A program made the position numbers and the translations under genes. Below are positions 61,766 to 64,000 of a stretch of 64,000 bases of DNA, in pieces (the first letter of the stretch is position 1; each line of letters begins with the position of its first letter). The notes under the pieces are model-generated. The model worked only from the letters and a program-made list of their open reading frames with translations, searched no databases and was not told where the DNA came from. Source of the stretch: Nocardioides mesophilus (lineage in GTDB: Bacteria > Actinomycetota > Actinomycetes > Propionibacteriales > Nocardioidaceae); assembly GCF_014395785.1 (NCBI RefSeq), contig NZ_CP060713.1:4182501-4246500 (forward strand), given 5' to 3'.

Positions 61766-62659
61766 TCAGTCGTCCTCGTCGAGGTCGGACCGCCTGATGT
61801 CGCCGTCGGGGCCCTCGATGTCCGAGGCCTCCTCGTCGTCGAGCTCGTCGTACGCCGGCCGGTTCCGCGCCCGACGCCGGTCCACGAACCGGGCGATCAG
61901 CTCCGAGACCAGGAACAGCAGCGTCATCGGGATCGCCAGCATCAGCATCGAGAACGGGTCGGTCGAGGGCGTCGCCACGGCGGCGAACACGAAGGTGCCG
62001 ACCACGATCCAGGGCCGGTAGGCCACCAGCGTCTTGGCGGGCAGCACGCCGGCCAGGTTCAGCAGCACCACGAACAGCGGGATCTCGAAGGCGACCCCGA
62101 AGACCAGCATCATCCGGGTGATGAACCGGAAGTAGTCCCCGAAGTCCACCAGGCTCTGGATCGAGGCCGGGGTGAAGCCGATCAGCACCTCCATGCCCTT
62201 GGGCAGCACGTAGTAGCCGACCGCGACGCCGGCGACGAACAGCGGTCCCGCCACGACGGCGAAGAGCTTGGTCCAGCGCCGCTCGTGCGGGTGCAGGCCC
62301 GGCATCACGAAGGCCCAGATCTGGTAGAGCCAGATCGGGCTGGTGAGCACCGCCGCCGCCATGGCGCTGATCTTCAGCTGCAGCATCAGCGAGGTCGCCA
62401 CCCCGGTGACGACCGGCTCGGTGCGGACCCCTTGCTCCTTGAGCTTGGCGCGGGCGCTCTCGTAGGGGTCGAGCAGCAGGTTGAACAGCTGGTCGTAGAA
62501 GAACCAGGCCACCACGATCCCGACGGTGAGCACCAGGGTGACGATCAGCAGCCGGGCGCGGAGCTCCCGGAGGTGGTCGGCGAGGGCCATCCGGCCGTCC
62601 TCGCCGACCGGCTGCTGCGGCTTGACACGGAAAAGCCGCAGAACTCCTGCTGTGGACAT
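61766..62659 (-). CDS. tatC: Sec-independent protein translocase TatC
   Basis: A 297-residue six-helix TatC that recognises twin-arginine signals. MALADHLRELRARLL, SPIWLYQIWAFVMPGLHPHE, and FGVAFEIPLFVVLLNLAG are conserved. The C-terminal ~30 residues are acidic. It lies 24 bases after tatA; tatB is not in the window. Confidence 0.95.
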   Translation of the reverse strand: MSTAGVLRLFRVKPQQPVGEDGRMALADHLRELRARLLIVTLVLTVGIVVAWFFYDQLFNLLLDPYESARAKLKEQGVRTEPVVTGVATSLMLQLKISAMAAAVLTSPIWLYQIWAFVMPGLHPHERRWTKLFAVVAGPLFVAGVAVGYYVLPKGMEVLIGFTPASIQSLVDFGDYFRFITRMMLVFGVAFEIPLFVVLLNLAGVLPAKTLVAYRPWIVVGTFVFAAVATPSTDPFSMLMLAIPMTLLFLVSELIARFVDRRRARNRPAYDELDDEEASDIEGPDGDIRRSDLDEDD

Positions 62660-62683
62660 CAGGCGAGGGAGGACCGGCGCGGA

Positions 62684-62986
62684 TCAGCGCTCGGTGTCGT
62701 GGCGGTACTGGTCGTCGGTGGTCTCGAAGTGACCCGCGGCCTCGGTCGTGCGCCGTGCCTCGATCTGGCGCTGCTCCTCGGTCTTGTACTTCGCGTTCTT
62801 GTCGTCGTCCTCGTCGTCGAGCAGGCCCTTGGTCTCGGCCTTGAAGATCCGCAGCGCGCGGCCGCTCCCGCGGGCCAGCTCCGGCAGCTTCTTGGCACCG
62901 AAGAGCAGCACCAGCACGAGGAGGATCAGCAAGATCTCGGTGGGGCCGAGGTTCATCGCCATGGGTACTGCGAGGGAGCTGCTCAT
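62684..62986 (-). CDS. tatA: Sec-independent protein translocase TatA
   Basis: A 100-residue TatA with one transmembrane helix (LGPTEILLILLVLVLLFG), the hinge AKKLPELARGSGRALRIFK, and an acidic amphipathic tail. The ATG 62986 is preceded by GAGGA; a second ATG (62962 or 62956) would give a shorter N-terminus more like other TatA proteins. Cotranscribed with tatC. Confidence 0.92.
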   Translation of the reverse strand: MSSSLAVPMAMNLGPTEILLILLVLVLLFGAKKLPELARGSGRALRIFKAETKGLLDDEDDDKNAKYKTEEQRQIEARRTTEAAGHFETTDDQYRHDTER

Positions 62987-63035
62987 GAGGTCCTCATCTA
63001 CGTCGTGGTCGCCGTTGCCATGGTAGCGCCCTGGC

Positions 63036-64000
63036 CTAGGTGTAGTGCGCCAGCGCGGCCACGGCCGTGCGGCGGACGTCGTCGGCGATCGCGGCGGGCT
63101 GCTCGACGCTCACCGAGGAGCCGAGCCGCAGCAGCAGCCGGGACAGCCAGGCCGGGTCGCCGACGCGCAGATCGACCCGCAGCCGGCCACCGGGGGCCTC
63201 CTCGACACGCTCGGTGGGGTAGTACTCGGCCACCCAGCGGGCCTGCGGCTCCAGCAGCAGGGTCACCAGCAGGTCCTCCGGCGAGGGCTGGAACAGCCCC
63301 GCGGACAGGTCGCGCGGCGCCACGTCGTGCTGCTGCGCGGGCGTGTCGAGCAGCTCCGCGGAGGAGATCCGGTCCAGGCGGAACAGCCGCTGCCCCTCCG
63401 CCGAGTGACACCACGCCTCGAGGTAGTCGTGGCCCTCTGCACTCACCAGCCGCAGGGGGTCGACGGTGCGGGCCGTGGACTCGTCGCGGGCCGGGACGTA
63501 GTAGTCCAGTCGGACCTGCACCCCGCGCTCGAGGGCCTGGCCGAGCCGGGAGCGTACGGCGGCCAGCCCGGAGTCCTGGGTCGGCAGGTGCACGTCGACG
63601 TGCGCGGCCAGCGCCGCCGCGTCGCCGGCCGCCGCCTCGAGCTTGCCCAGCGTGCGGTCCACCACCGGGCGGACCTCGGCGCCGCCGGTCTCCCGCAGCG
63701 CGCGGAGCGCGACGATCAGGGCCGACGCCTCCGAGCTGTCCAGCCGGAGCGGACGGGTCAGGTAGTCGGCGTTCGAGACCCGGATGACCCCCTCTCCCTC
63801 CAGGGCGTCCATGTCGACCTCGATCAGGTCACCCATGCCCAGCCCGGGCAGGCCGCAGAACCACAGCACGTTGAGGTCGCGGGCGATCTGGCCCGCCGAG
63901 ACGCCGAACTCCGCGGCGGCCTCCGCCACCGGAACCTCCCGCCGGGCCTGGATGTAGGGCACCAGCGCCAGCAGCCGGGCCACCTGTTCCCGGGCCCCGC
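63036..64000 (-). CDS. pafC: WYL-domain protein PafC, 5'-truncated by window edge
   Basis: The frame is open to the right edge (AREQVARLLALVPYI in sequence order), so the first few residues are missing. An N-terminal winged helix (VAEAAAEFGVSAGQIARDLN, then VLWFCGLPGLG) precedes a WYL domain (LDYYVPARDESTARTVDPLR) and the C-terminal WCX. With PafB it activates DNA-damage genes independent of LexA. It is upstream of tatA, as in mycobacteria. Confidence 0.92.
   Translation of the reverse strand, partial: GAREQVARLLALVPYIQARREVPVAEAAAEFGVSAGQIARDLNVLWFCGLPGLGMGDLIEVDMDALEGEGVIRVSNADYLTRPLRLDSSEASALIVALRALRETGGAEVRPVVDRTLGKLEAAAGDAAALAAHVDVHLPTQDSGLAAVRSRLGQALERGVQVRLDYYVPARDESTARTVDPLRLVSAEGHDYLEAWCHSAEGQRLFRLDRISSAELLDTPAQQHDVAPRDLSAGLFQPSPEDLLVTLLLEPQARWVAEYYPTERVEEAPGGRLRVDLRVGDPAWLSRLLLRLGSSVSVEQPAAIADDVRRTAVAALAHYT

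Noticed and set aside
60095-63787. A 1230-residue plus-strand open frame
   Set aside because: It lies opposite galE, tatC, tatA and pafC, has no recognisable domain, and is a by-product of high GC content.
1-64000. tRNA, rRNA, CRISPR, prophage or insertion sequences
   Set aside because: No such features were found on reading; all large frames are explained by ordinary chromosomal genes.

Overview
The window is a very GC-rich chromosomal segment of an actinobacterium. RbpA, F420-dependent and mycothiol-type enzyme families, a PafC-type WYL protein, PpgK, an HelY-type helicase and polyprenol-phosphate-mannose synthase all point that way. Gene order from 5310 to 14506 matches the mycobacterial block pgsA2 - DUF881 - small basic protein - DUF881 - gcvH - garA - ftsR - bifunctional nuclease - MerR - gcvP. 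The rbpA/fxsA/ppm/lnt and helY/tatC/tatA/pafC groups are also conserved actinobacterial neighbourhoods. A Nocardioides-like (Propionibacteriales) host is the best guess, by inference only. No rRNA, tRNA, CRISPR, phage or insertion sequence was seen.

Layout: 1-5261 surface glycan and redox genes and a secreted metallopeptidase. 5370-14506 the conserved phospholipid / DUF881 / glycine-cleavage / MerR block, with a glycine riboswitch before gcvP and two copies of a shared MerR-type operator. 14503-24908 a serine hydrolase, then minus-strand TldE/TldD, a nucleic-acid-type HAD phosphatase with SbcC/SbcD, and FdhD. 24973-32730 assorted metabolism, stress (PfpI, Dps) and transport. 32797-32824 is a 28-bp sequence with the form of the XerC/XerD dif site. 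The highly skewed heptamer GGGGGAG changes strand exactly there (18 copies on + to the left, 18 on - to the right, no exceptions noticed), so the replication terminus appears to lie in the middle of this window.

Right of dif: PpgK, an alcohol dehydrogenase, an unusual HTH-MurA fusion protein with a palindrome over its own promoter, GDPD and UMF1 transporter genes, rbpA behind a textbook sigma-R-type promoter, and fxsA/ppm/lnt. 43641-50821 is a lysine aminomutase cluster: kdd, an amidohydrolase, kamD, kamE and kal in one minus-strand operon, divergent from kamA. Together they convert lysine via beta-lysine and 3,5-diaminohexanoate toward crotonyl-CoA, but the cleavage enzyme Kce is not in the window. 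50808-55680 holds small kinases, small unknown proteins, an ArsR/SRPBCC pair, an exonuclease and an Lrp regulator. 55693-64000 holds helY, a lipid kinase, a hydrolase, galE, tatC, tatA and the start-truncated pafC.

Two cross-cutting observations. Many single genes have a TANNNT -10 hexamer ending 6-7 bases before the start codon and no ribosome binding site, so they are probably leaderless. Three genes are broken by the loss of one base in a G/C homopolymer (7826, 53743, 59936), which looks like a recurrent sequencing error more than decay. The sulfotransferase at the left edge and pafC at the right edge are truncated by the window.
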